From Azadirachta indica (lineage: Eukaryota > Streptophyta > Magnoliopsida > Sapindales > Meliaceae): a stretch of 64,000 nt of DNA. Of this stretch, positions 21,853 through 34,800 are shown in pieces. The stretch lies in contig CM040451.1 of assembly GCA_022749755.1 (NCBI GenBank), forward strand, positions 11,855,871 through 11,919,870. Reading direction: 5' to 3'. The first letter of the stretch is position 1, and the number at the start of each line of letters is the position of its first letter. The notes beneath the pieces were generated by a model that was not told where the DNA came from, searched no databases, and saw only the letters and a list, made by a program, of their open reading frames with translations. The position numbers were made by a program, and so were the translations under genes.

Positions 21853-24800
21853 TCAGCTGCAGCCTGTGATGCAATGTATTTCAATATCAGATTCCGAGGA
21901 CCCTTGAAGATTATTTGGAGTGTCAGAAGAACTTTCAGAGTCCCCGTTTGAAGAGCTCCGTTCATCTACATCAGGTTTTTGATCTAAAGCTGAATCTCTC
22001 CCTGGAATTCTCTTTTCTCTTATGTTAAAAATGTATTTTGCAGATTCAACCACCCTGCTCCATATGCTCCTCGCACTTGAAGTTATATTGCCTTCACTTG
22101 CATCTTGATGGTGTCTATAATTCTTCACCAGAAATAGTAGAACACAAATAGTGGAAGTTATGCCAGATATAAGGTAGAGAACCCAGAAATTGTGGAGGCT
22201 CAAGCTTTCAGTTTCATTGTTAGTCACATCAGCTGAGCTCGAGCATTCCGGTGATGGAGCAAACCACTTTTCCTCTAATGACTTAAGCTCTCCATTCTCT
22301 GATAGTTTTAGAATGGCTTCAGAAAACTCAGCTGCTAATGGAGAGCCTTTTTGAAATGCCTGAATGGATTGCAGAAGTAGTTTAGTTTTTTATTGGTACA
22401 TTTAAAAGGACAACAGAAAGGATGTTGCGTTGTCCATAAATGAAAAATCCTTGTAAAAAGTTCAAATAACTACTTACGAAACCAAATCCCCCAAATCTAT
22501 AGGTGGGTTTAGTAGCACTGTATTCCTTGCAGTACCGAGACATAAAAGCTTTCTCATATGGGAGTTCAAGAAAGGCAGCAGCTATGCGGTTGCTTTCAAA
22601 TTCTCTTGGATATTTTTCTTCACTATCAACTCTCAAAATGTTTTCTGGTTTAAATTCAAGCACATTCTCCAGGAAATTCCTCACAAATAAATCACCATCA
22701 AATCCAACTTTCAAATTTGTTGTCTTCAGCCATTCAATATCTGTCACATTTGGTTTCAGCCTCTGCACTGTGAGCATTGAAGAAAGGCTAGCAGTATAGC
22801 TTGAGTTTAAGACAAACACCACAAACAGCCACACTATAACCACCAATCGAGTGAGATTGCTGTAAACTCTTTCCCCTGAAAAGCAAAAAGGACATATTGT
22901 GGCCTGAGTTTAAGCTCATAGTTATTTGCTGTCAATGCACTTCTCTAGTGTTGGGAATGATGCCTGGCAAACGTGGGTAAAAAAGAGAAAGAAACTTACT
23001 GTGAGCAAAGAAAAGAGAAGAGAAAGTGAACCAAAGAGCTGTGCTAATCTGACTATTCCATGGGCCATTGAATTCTGGATTCCATCTGTGCTCCAGGAAC
23101 CAAACTACGGACATTGTATAGATCAAAATGATGCCAGTTACCATCCACATTCCACATGTGAAAGGCTTAATGAACATCCATGCTGATTTTTCAGTCTTAA
23201 CTGGAACAACCATGGACAACCCTGACTCTGTATATGGTTGAGTAAATTCCACGAGTTTTGTTCTATTTTCCAGTATAGTTACATCCCCGATAACTGCATC
23301 ATAAGTCTGCAAGAATTTTCCACAAGTCTGTAAGCAATATAATCCAATTACGTTCGTTTGCTGTGATCAAATTGACATTTGTACCTTGCAAAATTTGAAG
23401 TAATTGACAGAGTCTTCCAGTTTACCTTGTTATAGACCTGATAAACCAGATCATCATACGTGCCATGGTGGACAACAAATTCATAATGTAGAGCATATTC
23501 CAGAACTTGTACCACCTTGTAGAAAAGGTCAATGCAAAAACCATCGTATTTAGTCTGCTGCGGATTGTCGCTGTACATAACCTTCACAAATTTGTGAAAT
23601 GTGGTTCTAGCTGGAACACCAACTATAAAAGGCTTAGCATCAGTAGGCATTGCTCGACCTTTTGGATCTCTCTTTATGTCCCCTGGCCAAATTACAGCAC
23701 CAGCCAATCCAGTGCCGATATTACCAACTTCGCTGCTTTTTTTGTCTTTCTCTATTACAAGGTTGTTTGAGAATCCAAACTGAGGCAACCAAAAGTCTAC
23801 TTCTTTGTATTTCTTTCCAACCACGTTTACAATCCTTAACGTAGGAGAGTTCAACAGCTTGCCTACTTTGAAACTTATTTGGCCAATTAAGCCAGTGAAA
23901 TTGCTAGATAGTATATTGTCTAACAAGAGTTTTGAACTGCTATTTTCCCCACTATTCACTCTATCCATACTCTGTGCAACTGTTTTAATGCTATCATGGG
24001 CCCTTAAGGCATAAATTCCTGGGTCAGAAATGCACTCCTCTGGATACTCTGATTGGAAAGTTTTTCTGAACTGAGCTTCAAACTTTCTGTAAGAACTACT
24101 ATATTGAGAAAAGTAGGTCCTGATTCCCAGAGCACCTTCCATGGAAGAGATGACGGACGCATTGAATGAATCAATAAAACTTGTGATTGAGTCTGTGGTA
24201 ATTATCCAAACTGAGTCTGGCCCCACGAGTCCAATCTCTTTTGCTTCTCTAAACAGATGAATTGCCATAGGTAATGATAACTGAAGAATAATAAAAACCC
24301 TAGATTCTGTTCTAAGTAGCTTCTCCAGCTCTTCTTGGACAACTTCTTTTGGATTAGACAAATAAGAAAATGGTGGAAGAACCAATCGGTGCTCAATCTC
24401 GGAACCAGTGATCTGAAGATTCTCCGACAAAAGAGACAAGTTCCCAGCATCTACACTATTTGCATCATCTTCATAAATCACAATAACTCTTCTCCAATTG
24501 TAATCACCAACAAGAGCTGCTGTGCATCTTATTTGTTCAGCAATACTGTTAGTCATTCTTACCAAGAAAGGCCAACGAGTTGACGTCAATGGCGGTGGTA
24601 TAGCAGGTTCTGAAAATGAAATGACAGGAACTTGAGCTCGGCTTCCAATATCAGCAACCAGAGTTGCTGTTCCCCATGTCTCCATGCCAATAATCACTTT
24701 CGCTTTATTCTCTTTAATAAGCGTTTCAGCTGCATATGCAACCATAATTCACAAACTTCTCTGAGTAAAATTTCGATAGTAGTGACATAATGAAGGAGAA

Positions 24801-25107
24801 AAGCAAAAAATTTTACTTAATTACCGGCAGAACCAACTTGGAAGGGATCGCTTTCAGGGTATTGGAAATGAAGGGATAACTTGTAATTTTGCTGGATATT
24901 GTTGAAATATTGAGCTGCTATTTGCATCGCAACTTTTTGTTCTTTCCCAATTCTGGAATTAACATCGATGATTGCGCCAATGTTTATTAGCTTGTATCCG
25001 TCGGCTCCATGGAAGAGGATGCCAAAACTGGAAATGAGAACCATGACGAGGAGGCAAGTTCTTGAGACCATACTTACAGAAGCAACAGAACATAATATTT
25101 TTGGCAT
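21853..25107 (-). CDS. glutamate receptor-like channel GLR B (clade 2 type, complete)
   Basis: Complete gene of the same family as GLR A and in tandem with it. Five exons: 25107-24825, 24729-23426, 23306-23000, 22875-22478 and 22359-21853, giving 932 residues, with the same phases as the other copies. Signal peptide (LLVMVLISSFGILFHGADG), amino-terminal domain starting LINIGAIIDVNSRIGKE, S1 with FTQPYTESGLSMVVPVK, M1 (MWMVTGIILIYTMSVVWFLE), pore loop STALWFTFSSLFFAHS, M3 with [12 protein letters not shown]2 with PYEKAFMSRYCKEY, M4 (FWVLYLISGITSTICVLLFL) and a serine-rich tail of about 100 residues ending ITGCS. It is the reference for the lost tail of gene A. An alternative exon 3 acceptor lies 21 nt upstream (exon would start at 23327). 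Confidence 0.93.
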
Positions 25108-26818
25108 GTTTAATAACTAAACCGATAGAAGATTCCTCTTATACAATGTTTGGTAATTATATTGACCCTGCACTTGCATGAAAATTAAAAACAATTAATG
25201 CAGGGAGCGATTGCTCCCTCGCGGCTGTAAGTCTGGTCTTTATATTTTGTTTTATAAAAAATAATATTTCAAAATTAGTAAATTAAGTAAAAACATAATA
25301 TTTCAAATTTTCAATAATAGTAAATTATGTATTTAATTATATTTTTATTATTATTTTGAATACTTAAACACTTCAATTTGTTGGCATCCACCTCAATTAC
25401 CGTTCAGTATTTGGATCACTACATTTGTCATTATATTTTTATTAATTGCTTTATGCAATAGTAGTATCCTAAATTATTATTTAGACAATTTATTTACTAT
25501 ATATTTGAATTTAAATTTTTAAGTATTTGAATATTCAACTTCGAATTCATGATGATCAGTTGCTCAACTAATAATGAAAATAATACTAATGCGTAGAGTA
25601 GTCAAACAAAATTTTAAAGATATCCACAATATTCCTAATAGATAACAGTTTAGATATTTAATATCAAAAAGTACAATTTTTTATTGTATTTTGTCAAATT
25701 TTTAGTTAAATATTTTAATTTATGCACTATATTTTTCTTATAAAAATGAAGTATGTATAACCGTGCTTATGCTGATATGCGACTGAATTCTAACATTAAT
25801 TAATTATTTCTCTTAATTCACAGGCTTCCTTAGATTGAATATTTGTCTGATTGATGAGTAGCGTGGTATCTAGTAGTGGCCATATAGACTACGTCGTTGG
25901 TCAACGAAAAACAATAGGAAGTCATAAGAAAGAAAGACTGAAAGAAAGAAGGTTTAACTAACTTTCTAATTCAACATTATTATTAAATGTTATGATTCCA
26001 ATAAAATCATCGAATAACAATATCTAACAGATATGTGTTTTTAATTTTTTCTTATTATATTTGTGTATTACTCTTATTATTAATAAATTTCAAAATAAAT
26101 GTGCATGCTTGTAAAATTTATGGAATAAGTAAATCGATAATATATGCTGGATCATGTTATCTCATGTTGAATAGTAAGAATAAGGTGTTATTTCAGCCAA
26201 TGAGACAATTAGACAGGTGGTTTTGACTGGTAAGTTGTTTAATTATTTATTGAACTGATGCCAATAGTTAGGTGATGATATTTCTAACTACCATGTATAT
26301 GTATATGAAGAAGTAGTTTTACTTTAGATATTTCAAAATTATTTAAAAACACTTATATTAAATAATGTGATAATATATAAGGTGATTTTTATCAATTTAT
26401 TATATGACCGTACGTATTTTAGAATTTATCGCCTATATTTGACCTATAATATAAAATTTTCTTAAAAAATAATAAAAATTAAGTTTCACTATTTTTTTTA
26501 TAATAAGAGATTGCCAAAGATTACAGACAAATTATTGCTTCTGATACGTTAAAAAGACAAAATTTGTATTTTTGAAACCTACAAATTTTGAGAGGGTTAA
26601 TGTAAATTGTTTTTATCGTTTTACAGTAATTATATCTGTATGTTTAATAGAGGAAATGAAATTCAAATTAAGACTCAAATGTAAGAGCAAGAGTCAATTA
26701 TTTTTATTTTTTAATTTTTTGAATATTCCAAGAAGACTGGTCTGGAAGGTGTAAATTGAAAGTGATTCAATAATTAATAATTAATAATTAAACGTCGCAT
26801 TGTATCATCAATCGTGCA
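25108..26818. other. AT-rich spacer between GLR B and GLR copy C
   Basis: Begins with the gene B promoter. The rest is AT-rich with no recognisable gene. Exons 3 to 5 of copy C would be expected next to 26880 but are not found here, so they were deleted or replaced. A short (AAT)n-like tract lies at 26771-26790. Confidence 0.55.
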
Positions 26819-26881
26819 TCACTGATATATGGTCGAGAAGAGTCTTGAAATCCAAAAGTTTGGGATAATTAAAGTCATACC

Positions 26882-28065
26882 TTTGTTATAGACGCTGTAA
26901 ATCAAATTCTCTCTTGTGTCCCCATCATAGGGTACAAATTTTGGGAAGGCAAAACATAACCCCAATGTACTTCCACAGGTGGACAAGTTCAACGATGAAA
27001 CCATCTTATTGCGGCGTATGTTCATTTGATGAATTTCCCACGGAGTCAACCTTCACAAACTTCTCAAAAGACTTTTCACACTTGTAACTCCAATTCACAT
27101 TGGCTCTTCCTTAGTAGGCGTTGCCCAACCTTTAGGGTTTTGTCTTAGTCAGGTTCCCGAGCCAAATTACTTGATCAGCCAAACCTTCTGGAGCAGACTT
27201 AGTCAACCGAAAGTCTAGCTCATTATATTTCTTCCCAACAACATTCACAATCCTCCTTGTATCAGCGTTCAATATTTCACCATCTCTGAAACAAATTTTT
27301 CCACTTAAACCTGAGAAATTACTTGATAATATGTTCACTAACATTCTCGGGGTACTAATATTACTAGTCAATCTTCGCATGGCTTGTGCAATGATCGTAA
27401 TTGCTGTCATGCGCTCTTAGAGCATGAAAACCTGGCTGAAAGTGATCTTCCTCCGGGTATTCGTTTGTAAAATTTCGTCAGAAGTGCGCAGAAAATTCTT
27501 GACAAGATCTACCATTTTCAGAGTAGTAATTCTTGATTCCTAGCGTGCTTCCGTGGACGAGATGACAGCTGTGTTTACAGAGTCTAGCGAGTTTGCAATC
27601 GTGTCTGCGACTGTCCACACTGAATCTTGCCCCACGAGCCCCGTCTTTTTGGCTTCTCTAAATAAATGTATAGCCATGGGTAATGATGCTTGAAAGTACA
27701 ATAAAAATACGAGATTGTTTTTCTTGAACCTTGTTTAGCTCTCGTTGAACAAAATCTTTCGGATCGGGTACGGAGGAAATTCGTGGAAGAACCAAACGAG
27801 ACTCCACCTCGGAACTGCTTTTTTGAAGAGCCTCGGATAAAAGAGTCGACTTCCCTGCATCACCGCCATATGCGTTATCCTTCATATATGACAACAACTC
27901 TTCTCCACCAGTTGTGGAACTGAGCAAGAGCCGCGATGCGTTTCATCTGCTCAGAATCATTGCTAGACATTCTTAACAAGAAAGGCCAGCTAAGAGTTAT
28001 TGATGGCGGTGTCACTGCTGGAGCTGCAAATGAAAGAGCCGGAACTTCGGCACGGCTTGCAATAT
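26882..28065 (-). pseudogene. GLR copy C, 3' part (rest of exon 2), pseudogene
   Basis: Remnant of the large exon 2 of a D/E-type glutamate receptor-like gene. Matches run from ARAEVPALSFAAPA-like sequence at the CACTA junction, through [20 protein letters not shown] and KICFRDGEILNADTRRIVNVV, to DGDTRENLIYSVYNK at 26882. The frame changes several times: the open pieces at 27927-27658, 27410-27132 and 27049-26882 are in different registers. Another frameshift sits at the donor, which reads AACAAAG/GT instead of AACAAG/GT. The first bases of intron 2 follow, then homology stops; exons 3-5 are missing, so no channel can be made. Confidence 0.92.
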
Positions 28066-29473
28066 CAGTACAAGAAAACTTATATATGGTAGCATCTGAA
28101 AAATGGTACCATATGTAAGTGGTAGCATTTTAGCCTATGCTATGTTAGCCAACATAATTAAAATTTTTTGTTTTTTGTAAACATTAATTTGATGCTACAA
28201 TAATGATTTAATAGCATGTCAGAAAAACTATGTAATCACCGATAATTGCATTGTATAAATGTTATCATTGAACTATACATAACATGTTCAAAATGCTACC
28301 AAATTCAAGGTATAGCATGAAGAAAATGTTACTAGTAGAACTTGAGTAGTAATTTATAATGCCACTATCCTAACTTTTGTAGCATTTAAAAATGTAACTA
28401 TTATAATAATATATAGTAACATTTTATAAATGCTAACATTCTTATAAAATCTACTAGCATATATATTAATAGTTATTACAAAATGCTACTAAAATATTGT
28501 TTTGCTATTATAGCATTTTTTAAGTTATCAATATCCATATGTTCTTTTAATTTATAATTGTCTACAAAGCTATCTATTTAAATATAAATAATATAATCCA
28601 AAATTCAAAACATTCTATTTTGAAATTATATATAAATATTACATGCATCTATTGTATCACAATTAATAAATTTCCGAATATACAAAAGAATTACACAAAA
28701 AAGATGAGTAAGTATACAAATATACAAAAGTCATATACAAAAAACTAAGTGTAAACCCAATCCAAGTATACAAAAAAAAGATATATACAAAAAGCTGAAT
28801 ATGATTTTTTTCATACTCGCATATATTAAGTATTTTTTTTCTCCAAACCTGAATATATTCTGATCAAACAAGAAAATTAAGTAATATCACAGTCTCAATT
28901 TATCTTCACTTTTTAACCAAGTATTTTGATCTCCAAGTCCTATAATATATATCAATGCAAAACAATATGATTATAATATAAATTAGTAAAATTAACAAAT
29001 AAAGATAGCAACAATAAATATAATGTAAACTTACTAATACTAGAAATACTAGAAATACTACAAAAAGAATAATATAGCCAAAAGAGTCTAACAAAAAATG
29101 TAGAAACGTGTAGGGAATTAGAAAGTAGGAAAATACTAGAAATACTGCAAAAATTTTATTGCAAATAACATATCTTAAGTTTATATACTCTGTAATGTCT
29201 AAGAATAAACTAATATTCATCATTGCATTTTCTTGGCTGATGATATCATACAATTTTTTAGGACACATTACCAAGATGCAGAAATTTTTCTTGAATTCTC
29301 TAATGCTTTCGCTAGTATTTTGGCTTTTTAGAACCCTAAAATAGGGGAAGTGATAAAAGGAACAAAAGTAAGGCCAGCAACTAGGCAAGAAACAAAAAGG
29401 AAAACTACCTAAAGAGTGAAATTTCCTTAGAACAATGTACGGCAGGAACAGGGACAAAAAAAGCAACACGCTG

Positions 29474-29475
<2 letters not shown>

Positions 29476-29505
<30 letters not shown>
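29476..29505. repeat. poly(T) run of about 30 nt inside the CACTA-like element
   Basis: An uninterrupted run of about 30 T on the plus strand. Flanking sequence up to about 29750 and again 30240-30390 is rich in CAGCAACA-type units. The run could be the A-tail of a minus-strand retroposed piece, but no flanking duplication was found. Confidence 0.75.
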
Positions 29506-29509
<4 letters not shown>

Positions 29510-29766
29510 CATAAGAAATCAATAGAGCAGAACAGCAGCAACAATGGAGCCAAAACAGCATAGAAGTAAATAGCTAAGCCAAAACAGTACATTAGCATCA
29601 AACAGCAGCAACAAAACAACAACAACAAAGATGCACAAGCAAAAAGCAGAGCCAAAACAGCACAACATCTAGCACAAACAGCAAAGCCAGCTGCATCAAA
29701 TAGCATCAAACAAAACAACACAGCAGCAACAAATTAACAGCAAAAGCTATTTGAACCTGAAAGCAT

Positions 29767-30110
29767 CTACCAAGGCTCCAACCTGAAAATTTGAAGCACA
29801 ATGCAAAGCTATTCGAACGTGTTAATGAAATAGCAACAAAAAAAGGATGCACCTCGTCACAACTTACATTGGCATGGGTTCATCACCAAGGAGATGACAT
29901 GTGTCCCACTCCTGGAACCACGGAGACTGCCAACCTGAATGAAAATATTAATGCTCTGTTAGTGAAACTAACTCCAAAAAAAAGAAGTGGCTGAACTTGA
30001 ATCTGTAGCTTCAGCAAACGCTGTAAAGGGTGATAGATATCTGAGTGGCATGCCTATATAAAAAAATGCAGATACCACACCTTTGCCTTCATGGAAACCA
30101 TTTTAGAAGG
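29767..30110 (+). pseudogene. captured aldo-keto reductase fragment (3' exon) inside the CACTA-like element
   Basis: Translates to [20 protein letters not shown], then [20 protein letters not shown] and [20 protein letters not shown], then an LTP region, then ELESVASANAVKGDRY and a remnant of the C-terminal DTTPLPSW. This is the C-terminal part of the plant auxin-induced PCNT115 / IN2-2 / perakine reductase-like aldo-keto reductases, including the NADPH-binding PxPGT loop. An A-run after the LTP region (near 29976-29984) shifts the frame, and a TAA follows SGMPI. It is a partial, non-functional copy. Its presence only inside the transposon suggests transposon capture of a host gene. Confidence 0.85.
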
Positions 30111-30838
30111 TATTGCATTTAACCATGGATATTCTGCCTCTTTGATACCTTAATGCACTTTCTTGAAAGCAGTACAAATGTAATAAATTTGTTATAAATA
30201 ATATTGTTTGCAATGTTAACTTTATAAAAAAAAAAAAAGGCGGAACTAACAACAAATTGACGATAACAGCAGCAACAGAGATGCAGCAGCAGCAAGCAAA
30301 ACAGATGAAGCAACAAGCAGAGCAATAAGCAGCAAGGAATGCAGCGGGACAACAAAAGCAGTAAGAAATAATAGCTCAGGCAAGGCATTAGCAGAGGAAA
30401 AATAGTAGCTAAATACACGGTTCTAATAAACATAGTCATGGAAGGTAAATCAAGGAGAATTGAAGCATCTGAAAATTTTTCAGAAGTACGCAGTGGCAAC
30501 GAAGGCGACACAGTTTCTAATTGTTGATTTTATGACGATTCAAATCTTCTACACAGAAAAGTATTACAACACAACGAAAAATGTTAAAGCCCTAGAGTTT
30601 ATTAAATTAAACTGAATGGAATTCAAGGAGGAAAAATCAGATTACAGGTTAATAAGCAAACAAGGAGGAGAAGTAGCAGACGGCTGTTAATCGTTAATTC
30701 ATAGTTCTTCGTCTTCGCGATCCTGAGAGAAATTAGGGATTGGGACATGGCTAATCTACGATATAAACAAAGACAAAACAGGTACAACGTTAAGCAATTA
30801 TGGAAACAAATAAAGATAATAATAGAAATTATACTTAC

Positions 30839-30881
30839 CTGCACCAGAGAGGAAGATTAACTTGCCAAAAGGAAGAGCCAT
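30839..30881 (-). pseudogene. candidate captured first exon (MALPFGKLIFLSGAG) with intact donor
   Basis: On the minus strand an ATG at 30881 opens MALPFGKLIFLSGAG and runs into a perfect donor G/GTAAGT at 30838. Upstream, at about 30949-30963, is AAAACGACGTAGTTT, the same promoter-type motif seen before API5. The peptide resembles the N-terminus of plant DUF1664 proteins as I remember them (MALPxxKLxILVGAG). No second exon of that family was found inside the element. It may be a second captured host fragment with its promoter; the match is short. Confidence 0.4.
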
Positions 30882-31383
30882 GGCTGATGAATCGTGGGAA
30901 CTGAAAAATGATACGTTGAAGTGCATTCATGGTTGTTAAACCCTCTATAAAACGACGTAGTTTAGAATAGGAAAAATGTTAATTTCATTTGTTAACTTGT
31001 AATGAATTATTTTTTTTCCTTTCCAAACAAAAAAATATATAAAAACATTACAAGCACTTTAATATTTAATATTAAAAAAAATTTCAGGATTTTTAATTTT
31101 GCAGTCTATATGTTTTTCCTCCAAAAATTTTGAAAAGATTTGTACCGCTTATTCAATGTCACTAAAAAAAAATAATTTTTTGTTAGCATTTTCACAATGC
31201 TACTTTAGTTATTAATAAACGTAACATTAATAAAATACTACAAATTAAATATAGATTATAATGAAATAAAAAACTATTATCACTTTAACACTTAGCTGTA
31301 ACATTTTTTAAGAAATGTTACAATAAGTCATATGAAAAAAAAGCTACTATAAAATACTAGCAAAAGTTATTTTTGTTGTAGTG

Positions 31384-31842
31384 AATATCAGCAACCACAG
31401 CTGGGTGTTCCCATGTCTCTGTGCCAACAATCACTTTTCGCCTTCTCTTTCTTAATCTACAAAATCAAAGTATTGAGTAGCTCCATTAATACAGATACAG
31501 ACACAACAAATTAAACAATAATTTTGGTAAATTAAGGTAATTAAATAACCAGCCATAGCCGCTCTCAAAGGGTCTCTTCCTTGGTCTCGGATTTGAAAAG
31601 AGAGCTAGTGGTTTCTTGAGTTAGTGTTGAAGTTCTGTGCTGCAATTTTCATGGCTGTTATCTCTTCTTTTCCAATATGGGAATGAAGATCAAGGATTGC
31701 ACCAATCTTCGTTGTTGTTATCTTCTGCTTTGACTCCGTGGGAGACGAGGAGAAGGAAAGTGATGGGTAGAAAATAAAAGAACAAAGGTACTGGAAGCAA
31801 AGCAAATCGCGCTTCCACAGTATAACAGAAATTCTTATGCAT
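31384..31842 (-). pseudogene. GLR copy C, 5' part (exon 1 and start of exon 2), pseudogene
   Basis: Exon 1 runs from an ATG at 31842 (MHKNFCYTVEARFALLPVPL...) to a donor at 31550. It needs a frame change after KAEDNNN to continue as [20 protein letters not shown], and then hits TAG in NSRNH*LSFQIRDQ, where genes D and E have a Lys codon. The start of exon 2 (31384-31465) has lost the first few codons and gained a base (GCGAAAAGTG where D has GTGAAAGTG). The CACTA-like element then interrupts it at 31383. It belongs to the D/E subgroup. Confidence 0.92.
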
Positions 31843-34800
31843 TCTGTTATAAGCAAACTTAACGCTAAACATACTCTTAATTGCTTTATGTTCAGGGGAA
31901 CTATATCTTTGTTTATTGGATTGCTCTTTAAGCAGGACTCTTTATTCTTTCGCCTTTACTAGGCAATGCTTTGTGGTTGGAGAGTCTGGAATAAATTCTA
32001 GAATGTTAAAGACGTGTTATTCAAGCTGAGATATTGGTATCTGGAGAAGAAGACGTAGACATGACAAAAAGGTCACAGAAACAGTCTGCAGGGCCCGAAT
32101 CTTCGACTTCTTATGAAATTTTCTCTCAGAAAAATTGACAACATTTTGGAATGATCCGATCTCGTGACAGTGGATATATATAACATGCTTTATACTTTCT
32201 ACTGTGGAAATTAAAATGCTTGCAAAGACCAAATTAGATAATATTTACACTATGACTTAAGCAAATTAAAAAACTTGAGTAGAAAAATTGGATTAGGGTA
32301 AGAAACCTGAGTCTTGAAACACCAAATTTTTTTTTTATATTGTTTTTTGATTTAAAGATAATCTTGACCGCTTTAAATTATGTCAAAAGACTAATATATT
32401 AGAAAAATTAAATTTTTTAAGTTATATGTCTATATATATATATATATTTGTCTGTATACATCTAAAAATGTTCGTATTTTAATATTTCATAAAAAAAAAT
32501 ATATAAAATAATATGACAGAAAATTTTAACAAAAAGTTTGAAATTTGCATTTTTTCAGAATACATATTTGCATTAGTCTGAATTAATTTGCTTTAACCAG
32601 CTCTGATTTTGTTGTAACTTAAGTTAGTACTAATTAACTACAGTAAATTAATGTCAATTTTTATTAAATCCCTATTTTAAAAAATATAAATATTCAAAAT
32701 AAAAAATCTCTCTATATATAAAATAATACTAGACATCTTAAAATTTGGATTCTCTAAGTAAATGAGAATAGGAGATGGATTTAATTAAATTATATGAACT
32801 AACTTGAAGTTTTTTTACATTTGTTCAACCAATAAATATTGAGACATTGTGATACATTATTATATATGTTAAATTGTGCTTTTTTTTGTCATATTTTTCA
32901 ATCATAATTTAGATCATGATATCAATCCATCGTTCTTTTTCAATGTTGAAAATAATTTCGGATAGAATGAGTCCATCACATCATTCATATATACATCTTC
33001 AATCTTAAAAAAAAAAAAAAAATTCATAAAAAGGAGCTCAACTCTAAAACTGAAGACCAATAAAAAAAGGAGGTTAATTTCATGCACTTTCAGAATATAT
33101 AGATGTCGAATAATAAAAAATTGCAATATTCCATTCTTAGACCGTGTAAATTTACATTTTACATTTTACATAAATTTTTTAATCAATTAATCCTAAAATA
33201 AAATTAAAAAATTTAATAGAAAGAACGCGTTTGTAAGATGACTTAATTTAAAATGTAAGACCAAGAAAAATAAGTGGTTTCACATTTAAGTGCATGCAAA
33301 TGTTTCAAGAATTAAGACTGGCAGAGGTGATGGTTTTATTTGTTAGTGTTAAGAAAACGTGTCGTAAATGCTACGGATTGTATTGTATTGTGTGCCAGTT
33401 TGATTTGACTTTTTCATTGGTCAAAAGGATTTTTTTAATAATAAAAGTCCTTTTTAAATTTTTTAATGTCGTTTGGTTGACAATGAAAAAGAGTTTTTGA
33501 GAATTAAAAAAGCTGTTTTCCTTCTTTTGGAAGAAGCCCAAAATTTAGAATTTTATCAATAGAGCTTTCCAACTTTTTTAAAAGGTAAAATTGTTTAAAA
33601 TACCCTTACTTTATTTTAAAAATTTTATGTAATTTCTTTAAAATAAAATATTAAAAATCTGTTTATTAAAATAATTACTCAAATTTTTTTCAAAAGTCAT
33701 TTGTGACAATCAAACGATTAATAAATTTTTATTAAAATCTCTACTCATAAAAATTTTACAAGTAAAAAGTCTACTTTAAAAAAGTCTATTTGAAAAGTTA
33801 TAATAAACAAACCCTGTATGTTTTTTTAATTTTTATTTAATTTTTAATTTTACCAAAATACCCTTAATGTAATTAATTTGATTGCTGCAAACAAAGCTTT
33901 CTTCTTATATATATTCTAGACGTCATATATACATACATAGATTAGGGATTTACATCTGTATGAAAGGTGGAAATTAAGACAAGATATTTGTTATTGCCAA
34001 AATTTATAAAAGAATCATAATACCCTCCAAATTACATATTAATTTATAATTAATGACGAAAAAACCAAATTGAAATCACACATTAATTAAATTCTTTGAA
34101 GTCTCCAATGACATCCTACAACTCAAATAAATATATATAGTAGGAACGATCTCAAAGGCAAGGATTGGAAGAGAAAATTAATGGAAATCTTGTGAAGTGT
34201 GAGCTAGAATACCAACGTATCATCAGTAACATACCTAAAGGGCCAGATATTCTATATATAAAGTCAATTAATGTAATTCACACCGTCAGAACACAATATA
34301 TATAGGTATATATATTTCAGAGCAAATTAAAGTTTTCTACCCATTTCAAGACCAATTAATGCACGTGTACTACTACTCTTTTGGCACCTCACCAGTCCTA
34401 TCAACAGAACAAGAACAAGAATTTCGTTTTCTCTTTATCTACAAACATCTCCCATGCAGTCTGGAATACCAAAATATGCATTTCCATTGTTTATCGAATT
34501 TGTTTTCTACTATCTCCTCTCTAAGCAACCAAAATAAAATATCAGAAGAGGTAGGTATGTGAAATTCACCTCTGTTTTATTGTATTTTTATATATAGTAC
34601 TTGAAATTACAATAAAAAATTAACTTGAAATATTAAAAAAAATATACAGTGCATGCATGGATCTTTAATTCTTTATCATATAATCCTACCCTATTGTTAA
34701 ATCAACATGTAGATTTTGAATAATCAAAACTTGCAATATTCTATTCTTAGACCGTAGAAATAACAAAAGTTTATCGTGAGACGTGAGGCAAAAGAAAAGT

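Larger units (their letters stand above)
28066..31383. mobile_element. CACTA-like non-autonomous transposon (3.3 kb) inserted in GLR copy C
   Basis: Inserted in exon 2 of copy C. The left end is CAGTACAAGAAAAC and the right end, read inward, CACTACAACAAAAA, which resemble the CACTACAAGAAAA ends of plant CACTA (EnSpm) elements. Both subterminal regions are full of GTAGCAT / ATGCTAC-type motifs in both orientations, as is usual for CACTA. The junctions share AATATCAG (28061-28068 and 31384-31391), so the target duplication is either AATAT (ends as drawn) or 8 bp with ends at 28069/31383. CACTA elements normally make 3 bp, so superfamily is not certain. No transposase is seen. The interior carries host gene pieces and CAGCAA-rich sequence with a 30-T run. 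Confidence 0.78.

Noticed and set aside
28906..29721. 271-codon open frame on the minus strand inside the CACTA-like element, rich in Cys, Leu and Phe
   Set aside because: It reads through a poly-lysine made by the 30-T run and through CAGCAA-rich repeats. Composition is low-complexity and no domain is recognisable, so it is a by-product of repeat sequence.
28066..31383. Possible CRISPR-like or tandem array from the many GTAGCAT-type motifs
   Set aside because: Motifs are short, in both orientations and unevenly spaced near the element ends, as in subterminal repeats of CACTA elements. There are no regular spacers, and the genome is a plant.
34359..34562. 67-codon frame in the spacer before polygalacturonase pseudogene 1
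   Set aside because: No recognisable domain, AT-rich surroundings and no supporting splice structure.
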